From Anthropogastromicrobium sp963626545 (lineage in GTDB: Bacteria > Bacillota > Clostridia > Lachnospirales > Lachnospiraceae), in NCBI GenBank assembly GCA_963626545.1, contig CAVFYJ010000002.1, positions 1 through 64,000 of the forward strand: a stretch of DNA of 64,000 nt. Reading direction: 5' to 3'. Below, in pieces: positions 26,022-33,953 of this stretch. The notes under the pieces were generated by a model that was given only the letters and a program-made list of their open reading frames with translations, made no database searches and was not told the DNA's origin. Numbering within the stretch: the first letter of the stretch is position 1; each line of letters starts with the position of its first letter. Both the position numbers and the translations under genes were made by a program.

Positions 26022-26474
26022 GTGAAGAAAATACAAAAACGCTATCCGATTCTAGCCGCGATCATCCTGTTACTTGCAGGGTACTTTGGCTGGTACGAAA
26101 ATGATCAAAGCCAAGATAATTTATTTGGGCAAGCAGGACAAGTTGTTCAGGAGGCACAGTCATCTCAAGCAGAGAAGGTTGGTCAGTCTGTACAAGCCGG
26201 GCAGTCCACACTTACATTTCGTAGTGACGCACTTCGAGAGGAACATTATCAAAAACATGGCATTGAGATGGGCTTTGCATCAGCCAAGGAGTATGAAAAA
26301 GCCGCATCGGCAGTTGTGTCCGACAGCAGAGCACTCTATAAGCTGGAAAAAGAAGATGACGATGATGTTTATTATATAGAAGAAACAAATGAATTTGTGA
26401 TTGTCTCTACGGATGGATATATTCGTACCTATTTTTATCCGAGGGATGGGATACGATATTTTGATAGGCAGTAA
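26022..26474 (+). CDS. Membrane-anchored protein with a polymorphic-toxin-like RNase domain
   Basis: A 150-residue protein starting at GTG with AGGAGAGGG upstream. Residues 8-25 form one hydrophobic segment (signal anchor), 30-65 a Gln/Ser/Gly-rich linker, and 67-150 a compact domain beginning LTFRSDALREEHYQKHGIEMGF and ending YYIEETNEFVIVSTDGYIRTYFYPRDGIRYFDRQ. I recognise this last domain from C-termini of secreted polymorphic toxins with a barnase/EndoU-like fold, where the His, Glu/Ser and Tyr-Arg positions are catalytic. No immunity gene is adjacent. Alternatively it is a housekeeping secreted relative. The family link is from memory. Confidence 0.5.
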   Translation: MKKIQKRYPILAAIILLLAGYFGWYENDQSQDNLFGQAGQVVQEAQSSQAEKVGQSVQAGQSTLTFRSDALREEHYQKHGIEMGFASAKEYEKAASAVVSDSRALYKLEKEDDDDVYYIEETNEFVIVSTDGYIRTYFYPRDGIRYFDRQ

Positions 26475-26501
26475 AATTTATAAGAGGCAAAAATATTAGA
26501 C

Positions 26502-26545
26502 AAAAAGCGTTAAGAAACGAAAAAAGTTGTTTCTTAACGCTTTTT
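26502..26545. terminator. Bidirectional intrinsic terminator
   Basis: A perfect 17-bp stem (AAAAAGCGTTAAGAAAC with its reverse complement at 26529-26545), with A-rich and T-rich flanks, lies between the rightward 26022 gene and the leftward XRE gene and can stop both transcripts. Confidence 0.88.
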
Positions 26546-26551
26546 ATGCTG

Positions 26552-26884
26552 TCAGGGTTTCTTTTCCGGATTCATTATGTCAAGAAGAGAAGAGTTTTGT
26601 TCACTTGAAAATAGATTGATTAGTTGATAAAGAACATTTTTCTGATCAGGCTTAAGTTGACCAATCTCTATTGATTCAGAACCAGAAATACCAAGAATAT
26701 AGTCAGAGGTTACATGGAAAATGTGTGTCAGTTCTACAAGGTTTTCAGTAGATGGAGAAGAAATTCCCATTTCCCAGGCATTAACACAGGCACGGGTGAC
26801 GGAAAGCTTTGCGGCAAGAGCTGCTTGGGTGTAACCATTTTTTTCGCGAAGTTCTTTAATACGTTCGCTTGTTGATAAAATCAT
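26552..26884 (-). CDS. XRE-family helix-turn-helix regulator
   Basis: A 110-residue regulator with a Cro/CI-type helix-turn-helix in residues 7-62 (RIKELREKNGYTQAALAAKLSVTRACVNAWEMG, then the ...VTSDYILGIS ending common in this group). The C-terminal 45 residues are a short helical tail that may dimerise. AAAGGAG precedes the ATG. It is divergent from the CFI-box gene at the left border of the accessory island, so it is the best candidate for binding the box shared by three island promoters. Confidence 0.88.
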   Translation of the reverse strand: MILSTSERIKELREKNGYTQAALAAKLSVTRACVNAWEMGISSPSTENLVELTHIFHVTSDYILGISGSESIEIGQLKPDQKNVLYQLINLFSSEQNSSLLDIMNPEKKP

Positions 26885-27050
26885 AATCGACTCGGCTCCT
26901 TTTGCAGTCTGATAGTAATTATGTGATATAATATTTACATTTAGTATAACAGATAAGAAGTAAGAATAAATTATCTTAAATGATAAGTATAATATCTAAA
27001 AATGGACAAAAACGAAAAGAGGAAAATAAAATGTAAAGCACAAATCTCTT

Positions 27051-27094
27051 AAAAGATAAAATAAATTGACATACCGTATAAACAAGTGTATACT
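27051..27094 (+). promoter_or_regulatory. Island promoter 1 with shared upstream box
   Basis: The box AAAAGATAAAATAAAT (27051-27066) runs into TTGACA (-35, 27066-27071); TATACT (-10, 27089-27094) follows with a 17-bp spacer. The same box and spacing recur at 27927 and 33872. It drives the CFI-box gene. Confidence 0.8.
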
Positions 27095-27181
27095 TTGGGT
27101 AAGAAAATGTCTCTGCGACGTTTCTGAGAAAGGAACGAATTAGACGGTTAGAGAGAATATTTTAATGATGAGGAGAAAGCA

Positions 27182-27814
27182 ATGGCAAGAGTTTATGTTA
27201 GAATGGGTTCGGACAGTACTGGGAGTATTTACTGCAATTCTGATGGAAAGTATATCCGAGTTGGTGACTCAAGAAGTGACGGAATTATGTACAATATAGA
27301 TGGAAAGTATATCCGAGAAGGTAATGATGGTAATGGGGAGATTATGTTCAATATTGATGGAAATTACATAAGAATAGGAGCTTCTCAAGACGGCGTAATA
27401 GGGTATATTATAGACGGAAATTATATTCGGTATGGAGATTATAATGATAGACGCATTGTGTATAATCTTACAGAAACGTCTCGAGCATCGGGATGTTTTA
27501 TAACTACCGCATGCATAAAATCTAGAGGATTGCCTGTAGATTGCTATGAATTGGAAACACTTAGAAAATTTAGGGATAATTGGGTATCAAAACATGAAAA
27601 TGGTCCAGCAGAAATAGGTATATATTATGAGATTGCTCCTAAAATTGTAGAAAAATTGGATCGCCTTTCCAATGCAAAAGAAATCTATGAGCAAATTTAT
27701 CAAGAGGTAGTCTTGAAATGTGTCCGATTAATTGAAGAAGGAAAGGAGGAAGATGCATATTCATTATACAAGAATGCATCTTTCGATCTTAAGAAATATA
27801 CAGATGCATTGTGA
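27182..27814 (+). CDS. YIR-repeat protein with CFI-box C-terminal domain
   Basis: A 210-residue protein. Residues about 5-95 hold four copies of a 20-23-residue beta-type repeat centred on DG(K/N)YIR.G, probably forming a small beta-solenoid or propeller surface. Residues 105-210 are the CFI-box-CTERM domain, starting CFITTACIKSRGLPVDCYELETLRKFRDNW, a conserved but functionally uncharacterised cysteine-containing domain found at the C-termini of varied bacterial proteins. GAGGAG lies before the ATG. It is the first transcription unit of the island and sits under the same promoter type as the radical SAM and kinase units. Confidence 0.75.
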   Translation: MARVYVRMGSDSTGSIYCNSDGKYIRVGDSRSDGIMYNIDGKYIREGNDGNGEIMFNIDGNYIRIGASQDGVIGYIIDGNYIRYGDYNDRRIVYNLTETSRASGCFITTACIKSRGLPVDCYELETLRKFRDNWVSKHENGPAEIGIYYEIAPKIVEKLDRLSNAKEIYEQIYQEVVLKCVRLIEEGKEEDAYSLYKNASFDLKKYTDAL

Positions 27815-27926
27815 TCAGAGGAATATAAGTTGATGGGATTCGTGTCTAGAATTAGTGAGGTCACAAAGTTTGAAATTTAACTAGTTGACAAAATGAAAGG
27901 GCAAACAGCAAAATTTGCACTATCAA

Positions 27927-27970
27927 AAAAGATAAAATAGATTGACATAGAGCAAATCGCGGTATATAAT
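27927..27970 (+). promoter_or_regulatory. Island promoter 2 with shared upstream box
   Basis: AAAAGATAAAATAGAT (27927-27942) runs into TTGACA (27942-27947), with TATAAT at 27965-27970 (17-bp spacer). An additional upstream part, ACAGCAAAAT and TATC (about 27905-27924), is shared with the 33872 promoter. It drives the small cysteine peptide gene. Confidence 0.85.
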
Positions 27971-28018
27971 TTGTCTTAAGAAAGTACTTTTAGCTTTCTG
28001 AAGAAAGGAGAATAGAGT

Positions 28019-28189
28019 ATGTTTTTTACAAGAACAGATGTAGCAGAGCTTAACAACTCAGTAGGAGAAATGCAGAGAAAGTACGGAACCTGTAAATCAG
28101 TAAGAATGGCAGAAGCATTTAATAATACCTGTGATAAGTGGGATTGTCCTATTAAATGTTATTGTGCTCAATCGGAAAAAGACTCATAA
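28019..28189 (+). CDS. Small cysteine-rich peptide, candidate RiPP precursor
   Basis: A 56-residue ORF with AAAGGAG 8 nt before the ATG and a strong promoter. The first half (MFFTRTDVAELNNSVGEMQR) looks like a leader; the second half has five cysteines (C25, C38, C43, C47, C49), including CDKWDCPIKCYC. It is followed by a strong terminator and then a radical SAM/SPASM enzyme, the usual layout of a ribosomally made, post-translationally modified peptide and its maturase (compare sactipeptides and ranthipeptides). It is not an obvious SCIFF peptide. Alternatively the cysteines bind a metal. Confidence 0.65.
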   Translation: MFFTRTDVAELNNSVGEMQRKYGTCKSVRMAEAFNNTCDKWDCPIKCYCAQSEKDS

Positions 28190-28199
28190 TTAGGTCTGG

Positions 28200-28225
28200 G
28201 GGGGATTTTTAAATCCCCCTTTTTT
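28200..28225 (+). terminator. Terminator/attenuator between peptide and radical SAM genes
   Basis: GGGGGATTT and AAATCCCCC form a 9-bp stem with a 2-nt apical gap (so the real loop is larger), followed by six T residues. Read-through would give much peptide mRNA and little enzyme mRNA. Confidence 0.85.
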
Positions 28226-28289
28226 GGCAGTAGATGTAGCGCGTGTTGCATATAATTAATATTATAAAAATACGGTATGGGGGGAGAAA

Positions 28290-29438
28290 ATGAAAAAACG
28301 AATGCAGATATCACTGATTATTACAGAATCGTGCCCATTAGCATGTAGTTATTGCTATGAAATACATAAGGCAAACCAAAAAATGACATTTGAGAAAGCA
28401 AAGGAACACATTGACAGAGAATTTGCTGAATTGGATGAAGATGCAGAAATAAATATAGAATTTTTTGGTGGAGAGCCATTTTTAAATTTTGAATTGATAG
28501 AACAAGTGGTAGATTATGTTGAAGAGCAGTATCCGAAACGTATGGTTACATATAATACCACAACAAGTGGTGTAATTCTTACAGATCATATTAAGAAATG
28601 GTTGTCAGATCATAGAAGACATTTCTATGCAGCATTGTCACTTGATGGTGTTAAGGAAGCACATGATAAGAATCGTGTATTTGCAAGAAACAAAAAGGGC
28701 ACATTCGATAGCATTGATCAAGAGTTCTTTTTGGAAATGTATCATCCGTTGCCGGTGAAGGCAACGATTGCACCAAACTGTTTGGAACAAATGGCGGAGA
28801 GTGTCATTTATTTGCTAGAAAAAGGATTTCAGGTTGATGCAACTCTGGCAATGGGGGATATTGATTGGTCGGATTCAAAAAATGTTGATGTTCTTATTAG
28901 AGAATTGGATAAACTCATAAAATATTATGGTGAGCATCCAGAAACAGAAGTAATAAGAATGCTTAATATACCGTTTGAGGCATTATTATTGGAAAAAAAG
29001 GAAAATGCAAGGTATTGTGGAGCAGGCCTTAGAATTCATTGCTACACAGGAACAGATGATTATTGGACACCTTGTCAAGGATTTTCGAAAATAACGGTAG
29101 GACAAGACGTCTCTTTACAATATGCAGGAGAAACTTTTGAGAACTATATTGAACCGGAGTCAGTATGTAAAAGGTGTCCTTTGAATAATGTCTGTTCAAG
29201 ATGCTGGGGAACAAATTTGGCAGCGACTGGTTCCATTCATAAACCAGATCCTTGGCTGTGTGTGATTAATCGTATTATGCTTCAGGCTGGAAGTAAAATT
29301 CGTTACGATAAAATAATGAAAAAGCCAAAGGAGGAGTGGGGAGAAGCAGAATATCAGATTTTAAAATGTATATCAATTATTATGGATGTAGCAGAAAATT
29401 CAGATATTGAGTATCTGTCAGATTCGATTGGCAAATAG
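28290..29438 (+). CDS. Radical SAM/SPASM-type peptide maturase
   Basis: A 382-residue radical SAM enzyme. The [4Fe-4S]-SAM motif is CPLACSYC (C15, C19, C22), and EFFGGEPFLNFELIEQVV is the GGEP SAM-binding segment. The C-terminal third holds a SPASM/twitch-like cysteine set: CGAGLRIHC, TPCQGF, and CKRCPLNNVCSRCWG, which would bind auxiliary Fe-S clusters. Enzymes of this build install thioether or C-C crosslinks in peptides. The upstream 56-residue cysteine peptide is the natural substrate candidate, and the 51-residue protein downstream is another. GGGGGGAG precedes the ATG. Confidence 0.88.
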   Translation: MKKRMQISLIITESCPLACSYCYEIHKANQKMTFEKAKEHIDREFAELDEDAEINIEFFGGEPFLNFELIEQVVDYVEEQYPKRMVTYNTTTSGVILTDHIKKWLSDHRRHFYAALSLDGVKEAHDKNRVFARNKKGTFDSIDQEFFLEMYHPLPVKATIAPNCLEQMAESVIYLLEKGFQVDATLAMGDIDWSDSKNVDVLIRELDKLIKYYGEHPETEVIRMLNIPFEALLLEKKENARYCGAGLRIHCYTGTDDYWTPCQGFSKITVGQDVSLQYAGETFENYIEPESVCKRCPLNNVCSRCWGTNLAATGSIHKPDPWLCVINRIMLQAGSKIRYDKIMKKPKEEWGEAEYQILKCISIIMDVAENSDIEYLSDSIGK

Positions 29439-29477
29439 TGTTAATTGGTTTTACAAATAAAGAATTTAAATGTTTTC

Positions 29478-29496
29478 GCAAAATGTTTCATTTTGC
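29478..29496 (+). other. Hairpin after the radical SAM gene
   Basis: GCAAAATG/CATTTTGC forms an 8-bp stem with a 3-nt loop, followed after 10 nt by TTTTTT. It may attenuate transcription into the downstream ATPase genes or protect the upstream mRNA. Confidence 0.4.
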
Positions 29497-29525
29497 AGTG
29501 AGTGATTTTTTAGGAGGAAAGAAAA

Positions 29526-29681
29526 ATGTATGATTTTATAAAAAAATTACAGAGTCAAACTTACTCGTCCAAAGAAGCTGCTAATAATCAGATAACAAGA
29601 GAAAAAACAAATGGAGCAGGAAAGAAGGCAAGCAATAGTGATCAAAAGATTAGGACTCGTGACAACGGTCGTTGTCGATAG
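29526..29681 (+). CDS. Small protein with ASNSDxKIR motif (51 aa)
   Basis: A 51-residue basic, Lys/Asn/Ser-rich protein with AGGAGG 8 nt before the ATG. It begins MYDFIKKL and ends with KKASNSDQKIR followed by a basic tail with one cysteine. The 86-residue protein at 33954 begins MFDFKKK and ends with SGASNSDPKIR plus a His-rich tail, so the two are paralogues with conserved ends and a variable middle. It lies directly before the first ATPase gene (9-bp gap), whose ribosome site overlaps its stop. It may be a substrate, adaptor or second peptide precursor; no family is known to me. Confidence 0.65.
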   Translation: MYDFIKKLQSQTYSSKEAANNQITREKTNGAGKKASNSDQKIRTRDNGRCR

Positions 29682-29690
29682 GAGTGCATT

Positions 29691-31004
29691 ATGCCGATCA
29701 ACAGAAGAGTAATAGAGGGAAGCAGTGTTTCGCAAAATCCACTGCCTCCTCAAAATTCAAATCCGAAGGTGACACTTCAAGGGGAATTTCGAAAGCAAAG
29801 AGGAAAATTCTCACTTGATGAAAATATATTAAGTAAGCATACCTTGTTTGTGGGTGGTACTGGATGTGGAAAAACAACATTATTTTATCATTTTGTAAAG
29901 CAATTGCGACAGACGTTGACAAATGATGATGTAATGGTCATTTTTGATAGTAAGGGGGATTTTCATTCAAAGTTTTTCAGGCAGGGAGACTTTATAATAG
30001 GAAATTCTTCTCAATATCAAAAAGAGTCACAGCGCTGGAATATATTCAAGGAGATATTGGCAGATGGATGGAATGAGAGTGTATATGGATTAAATATTCA
30101 GGAAATATGTCGTTCACTTTTTGAAGAAAAAGTAAAACAGAATTCCTCAAATGCATTTTTTCCCAATGCGGCGAGAGATCTGCTATCATCAATTATAGAG
30201 TGTCTCATTCGGGCTGGGGCACGAGATCGCGATACTAGACAAGCTATGTTTTTTAATGATGAACTGAGAAAATTACTAGATGGATGTGACATCGATGAGA
30301 TTTTGGATATCTTAAAGGATTACCCAGACATGAGAGGTGTTATGTCATATATCCAAGATCAAGGCAGTCAGGCAATGGGTGTTTTAGCGGAGATGTTTTC
30401 GGTTGTCAGAGATTTATTTATTGGTATTTTTTCGGACAAAGGATATTTCTCTATGAGGCAATTTGTTCGAAATAAAGGTGGAAAGGTATTGTTTATCGAA
30501 TATGATTTGTCGATTGGTTCTGTATTGACACCAATTTATCGGTTGCTATTTGATCTAGCTCTCAAAGAAGCATTAGGAAGAAGTTCGGCTCAAAAAGGAA
30601 ATGTGTATTTGATTTGTGATGAATTTAAATTAATTCCGCATTTACAGCACATAGAGGATGGTGTCAATTTTGGACGAAGTCTTGGGGTGAAGATCTTTGC
30701 AGGACTACAGAGTATTGAGCAGCTTTATGAAATTTACGGAGAAAGTCGTGGAAAAAACATTGCGGCTGGTTTTTCCTCAATCTTTGCATTTAAAGCAAAT
30801 GATGTTACAACGAGACGGTATCTTTCAGACTTGTATGGAAGCAATTACACGATCGAACAGTTTATGATGAATAACCGTTACGAGGAGGAAAAAAGAATTG
30901 GTCGAGTGATTGAAGACTGGGATATGTCAAGATTACAGGTTGGTGAAGCGATAGTTTGTCTGCCATTTACAGAACCCTTTCAATTCAGATTTGATCCATA
31001 CTAA
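29691..31004 (+). CDS. VirD4/TraD/HerA-like P-loop ATPase
   Basis: A 437-residue ATPase of the FtsK-HerA clade resembling type IV secretion coupling proteins. Walker A is GGTGCGKTT (about 53-61), Walker B is VYLICDEFKLIPHLQHIEDGVNFGRSLGVKIFAGLQS (about 305-341), which includes the Q-rich coupling-protein motif. The C-terminus (VGEAIVCLPFTEPFQFRFDPY) matches the TraD/TraG ending. It has no membrane helices and none of the other conjugation genes (relaxase, VirB4, VirB6) are near, so a DNA- or peptide-handling role outside conjugation is likely. A second, membrane-anchored relative lies at 32450. Confidence 0.85.
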   Translation: MPINRRVIEGSSVSQNPLPPQNSNPKVTLQGEFRKQRGKFSLDENILSKHTLFVGGTGCGKTTLFYHFVKQLRQTLTNDDVMVIFDSKGDFHSKFFRQGDFIIGNSSQYQKESQRWNIFKEILADGWNESVYGLNIQEICRSLFEEKVKQNSSNAFFPNAARDLLSSIIECLIRAGARDRDTRQAMFFNDELRKLLDGCDIDEILDILKDYPDMRGVMSYIQDQGSQAMGVLAEMFSVVRDLFIGIFSDKGYFSMRQFVRNKGGKVLFIEYDLSIGSVLTPIYRLLFDLALKEALGRSSAQKGNVYLICDEFKLIPHLQHIEDGVNFGRSLGVKIFAGLQSIEQLYEIYGESRGKNIAAGFSSIFAFKANDVTTRRYLSDLYGSNYTIEQFMMNNRYEEEKRIGRVIEDWDMSRLQVGEAIVCLPFTEPFQFRFDPY

Positions 31005-31026
31005 GCACAAAAGAAGGGAGGATATT

Positions 31027-32016
31027 ATGTGCGAGGAATTTTATCGGACACACTTGCCCAAAATACAACAGCACCTATATAAAGTAATATACCATGAGCT
31101 ACTGCGATGTAATAAACAAATTTCTGTTTGTGGTTCATTGGAGACTATAAAAAGTATTTATGAGGCTGTGTTAGATGATCATCCGGAATTATTCTTCGTG
31201 GATACATCAAGAGTCACATTTTCTTATGGAACATATTTCTGTATAATCACCGTTAGATATGTGTATTCAAAAGAACAAATACAGAAAATAAATACAGTAA
31301 TACAGCAAGGGATTGACGGTGTTGCACAAAAGGCATGTAGGGAAAATAGCACAGCTGTAATGGTTATAAAATATATTCATGATTATATAATCAGAACGGT
31401 GCGTTATGATATGGAATCGTTTGAACGAGGAGTAACACAGATTGAAAACCAAAATATTGTTGGTGTATTTTTAAATCATAAGGCAGTATGTGAAGGTATT
31501 GCAAAAAGTGTACAGCTTCTCTTAAACAGGTGTGGGATTTTGTGCAGCCTTGTAAAGGGAAAGTTAGTGACAACTTTGAGAAAATCTGATCACGCATGGA
31601 ACATCGTGAACATAGACGGAAAATGGTATCATTTGGATGTTACGTTGGATATCGGAATGTCACAACAAAATCCATTGTATATTGGATATGATTATTTCAA
31701 TCTAGATGATAAAACGATAAAAAGGGATCACGATGAGTATCAGCTTCCGGTAAAATGTGAAGGTTATCAGTATAATTATTTTCATATAGCCAAAGCAGCG
31801 ATTGACGACATCATGTATCTGGAACGCTATTTGGGCGTAGGAATAGATCGAAAGTATAAACGCCTGTACTTTCAAGTTCAGTCGGATGGAATACGAGAAG
31901 AAATAGTAGAACAGATGATTCAAAAGAAATTATCCAACACGACGGCATATGGCAGTGTGCGTTGGACAATTCGAAAGAATGAATATCAAAAGATTTATGA
32001 AATTCGATTGGAGTGA
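31027..32016 (+). CDS. Transglutaminase-like cysteine protease-fold protein
   Basis: A 329-residue cytoplasmic protein. The transglutaminase-like core has the catalytic Cys in NHKAVCEGIAKSVQLLLNRCG (about 154), His in SDHAWNIVNIDGKWYHLD (about 189) and Asp in the same segment (about 204). Such domains in bacteria act as peptidases, amidases or crosslinkers. The N-terminal 120 residues and the C-terminal 90 residues (after FNLDDKTIKRDHDEY) are unassigned. ATG 31027 has GGGAGG upstream; the frame start at 30991 lies inside the ATPase gene. It sits between the two ATPases and may process the island's small proteins. Confidence 0.82.
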   Translation: MCEEFYRTHLPKIQQHLYKVIYHELLRCNKQISVCGSLETIKSIYEAVLDDHPELFFVDTSRVTFSYGTYFCIITVRYVYSKEQIQKINTVIQQGIDGVAQKACRENSTAVMVIKYIHDYIIRTVRYDMESFERGVTQIENQNIVGVFLNHKAVCEGIAKSVQLLLNRCGILCSLVKGKLVTTLRKSDHAWNIVNIDGKWYHLDVTLDIGMSQQNPLYIGYDYFNLDDKTIKRDHDEYQLPVKCEGYQYNYFHIAKAAIDDIMYLERYLGVGIDRKYKRLYFQVQSDGIREEIVEQMIQKKLSNTTAYGSVRWTIRKNEYQKIYEIRLE

Positions 32017-32020
32017 TTGT

Positions 32021-32428
32021 ATGAATGAGCATTGGGGAGAAAAGTGGAAACTGGAACGTTATCTGCAGACAATTCGGTTGGATTATGATGAGGATATCTG
32101 GGAAGAAATTCGACAATATTGTTGGAAGCTTTTTTCAAAAAAGTCGGTTACTCAGGAGGAGTTGCATTTACTAGTAAGTTTGCTTAGTAGAAAATCGAAA
32201 AGAAAAATGGTGGCAGAACCAACCGAATGGGAAGATCAGATTTTAGATAATCAAGATAATACTGTTCAGAAAGATTGTTGGAAGTACGAGGAAGAAGATA
32301 CCATGATTCGAAAAATAATGTTGGGCAGAGTTCAGTTTGAACTTTATCTTCTATTTGAAGGCTTTTTGCCGGAGAGAGAATGTAATGTTCGAAAAAATAA
32401 AAAAGAACGCTCATGGAGCCGAATATAA
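32021..32428 (+). CDS. Hypothetical island protein (135 aa)
   Basis: Not recognised. The 135-residue protein from ATG 32021 (GGAG 7 nt upstream, overlapping the end of the transglutaminase gene) is charged and mostly helical: MNEHWGEKWKLERYLQTIRLDYDEDIWEEI at the start, a Lys/Ser-rich middle and an acidic-basic C-terminus. No membrane helix or metal motif is seen. The frame is open upstream to 31949, but those codons overlap the transglutaminase gene. Its position between the two ATPase genes suggests a linker or adaptor protein. Confidence 0.6.
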   Translation: MNEHWGEKWKLERYLQTIRLDYDEDIWEEIRQYCWKLFSKKSVTQEELHLLVSLLSRKSKRKMVAEPTEWEDQILDNQDNTVQKDCWKYEEEDTMIRKIMLGRVQFELYLLFEGFLPERECNVRKNKKERSWSRI

Positions 32429-32449
32429 ACGTATAGAGGAGGGATTGAT

Positions 32450-33784
32450 ATGCTTCGATTAATTTTTATGTTGATTGTTCAACTGTTGAATCTATTTTTT
32501 GCGTTGCTGCGGGGAATATGGAACGGGACATGTGGACTGATTAATCTTTTGACTGGAAATACGGTAGAGGGAAGAAATCAAAGAAGAAAAGGAATTAAAG
32601 AATATCAACCTTCTGAAATTGGTGGTTTCTTTCAGGAAAATGATGATTTGGATAATATGATTATTTCAGGTGGAACAAAAGAAAAGCGAGTAGAAGCAAT
32701 GGAAGCATATATTAATTTGAGCTGCTATTGTGATAGTGCAGTATTGATTCTCCACGCAAATGATTATGAACTGGAAAAGACAATTGAGCAAAAATACGGA
32801 GGCACAGGACGGCTTGTTATCATCAATGGAAAAAATCCATGTTTTGACCCATTTTATGGATTGAGTTCGAAAGAGATTGGCCAGTTGATAAAAGAGTCAG
32901 CTGATAAGGATGATGACATGAGGGCAAATGTATTAACATATTTGGATGGTTTGACTGAGTATCTTTATGCAAAGAAAGTAAAGCCAAGTTATGAACTGTT
33001 TCAGACATGTCCATACATGGCACTATATCAGAAAACAGATGATTTAGTTGCAAGACAAGTGATTACATTAGATCAGGGAGATCGCATTAAATCAAAGCTT
33101 ATGGCAGGACAGTCGGAATATTATAAGCTGGAATCTTATTTTTCAACGTTAGACAGTCAGATGGGAGATATTGCTTACAGAAGAGGCTATGGAAACTCTC
33201 CTATTAATCTAAGTGATGAGATGAAGAATAAAAAGATTGTATTGATTAATGTGGGAATGGATAGTAATCGTCTGCTGCTTGATCTGATTCTTGCTAGAAT
33301 GAAACAATTAAATGGACAGCGAATTGCATTTGCTTGTATTATAGATGAGCTTTCTGTTTCTGATAATCCGAAACTAGAGAATTGGTTAAAAGGTGCTTCT
33401 GATACTTGCAAGCGAGTGATAAGTGCAACCGATGTATATGCAATGTGTAGTGCAGATGAAAGGCTATTTAATGCATTACTGGGAAATAGCAGAAATAATG
33501 TAATATTTAAACATACATCTGCATCAAGTGCAAAAAAATGGTCAGAAGCGATCGGATATTATGAAAAAGAAGAAGTGTCAACAAATGTAAGTCATGGAAA
33601 GAATTATTCACCATATTCACTCTTCCCAGGTAGCAGTACAAGCAGCGGAAGCAGTATTTCGATGAAGCAGGAGTATATTGTAAAACCGGAAGAGATCCTT
33701 AGAATGGACAACAATGAAGTTTATATCTATAAAGGTGCTACAAGTGAGCTGATACATACAAGGCTGGTAAAGCGTATTAATTAG
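32450..33784 (+). CDS. Membrane-anchored VirD4/TraG-like ATPase with degenerate Walker A
   Basis: A 444-residue protein with an N-terminal hydrophobic segment (LIFMLIVQLLNLFFALLRGIW, about 3-23). The body follows the TraD/TraG layout of the 29691 protein, including a C-terminal segment with VYIYKGATSELIHTRLVKRI. The Walker A position reads IISGGTKEKRVEAM, without the GKT/S lysine-threonine, while the Walker B-like FACIIDELSV is kept. It therefore probably cannot hydrolyse ATP by itself and may form a mixed assembly with the intact paralogue, anchoring it to the membrane. A Gly/Ser linker lies near 395-410. A terminator follows. Confidence 0.75.
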   Translation: MLRLIFMLIVQLLNLFFALLRGIWNGTCGLINLLTGNTVEGRNQRRKGIKEYQPSEIGGFFQENDDLDNMIISGGTKEKRVEAMEAYINLSCYCDSAVLILHANDYELEKTIEQKYGGTGRLVIINGKNPCFDPFYGLSSKEIGQLIKESADKDDDMRANVLTYLDGLTEYLYAKKVKPSYELFQTCPYMALYQKTDDLVARQVITLDQGDRIKSKLMAGQSEYYKLESYFSTLDSQMGDIAYRRGYGNSPINLSDEMKNKKIVLINVGMDSNRLLLDLILARMKQLNGQRIAFACIIDELSVSDNPKLENWLKGASDTCKRVISATDVYAMCSADERLFNALLGNSRNNVIFKHTSASSAKKWSEAIGYYEKEEVSTNVSHGKNYSPYSLFPGSSTSSGSSISMKQEYIVKPEEILRMDNNEVYIYKGATSELIHTRLVKRIN

Positions 33785-33792
33785 TTTATTTT

Positions 33793-33830
33793 AAAGAGTT
33801 CAATCATTTTATTATGAGAGAACTCTTTTT
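33793..33830 (+). terminator. Terminator after the second ATPase gene
   Basis: AAAGAGTTC and GAACTCTTT form a 9-bp stem followed by T residues; it separates the ATPase unit from island promoter 3. Confidence 0.75.
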
Positions 33831-33871
33831 GTTTGCAGTTTTATAGAAAACAGCAAAATCGGAATTATCCA

Positions 33872-33915
33872 AAAAGATAAAATAAATTGACATGGTTTGC
33901 AAATATAGTTATACT
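33872..33915 (+). promoter_or_regulatory. Island promoter 3 with shared upstream box
   Basis: AAAAGATAAAATAAAT (33872-33887) runs into TTGACA (33887-33892); TATACT at 33910-33915 with a 17-bp spacer. The upstream ACAGCAAAAT and TATC elements are shared with promoter 2. It drives the small protein and probably the long kinase/phosphatase operon. Confidence 0.85.
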
Positions 33916-33953
33916 ATAGTCAAGTAGAAATTATTCTTTAAAGGAGGAAAAGT

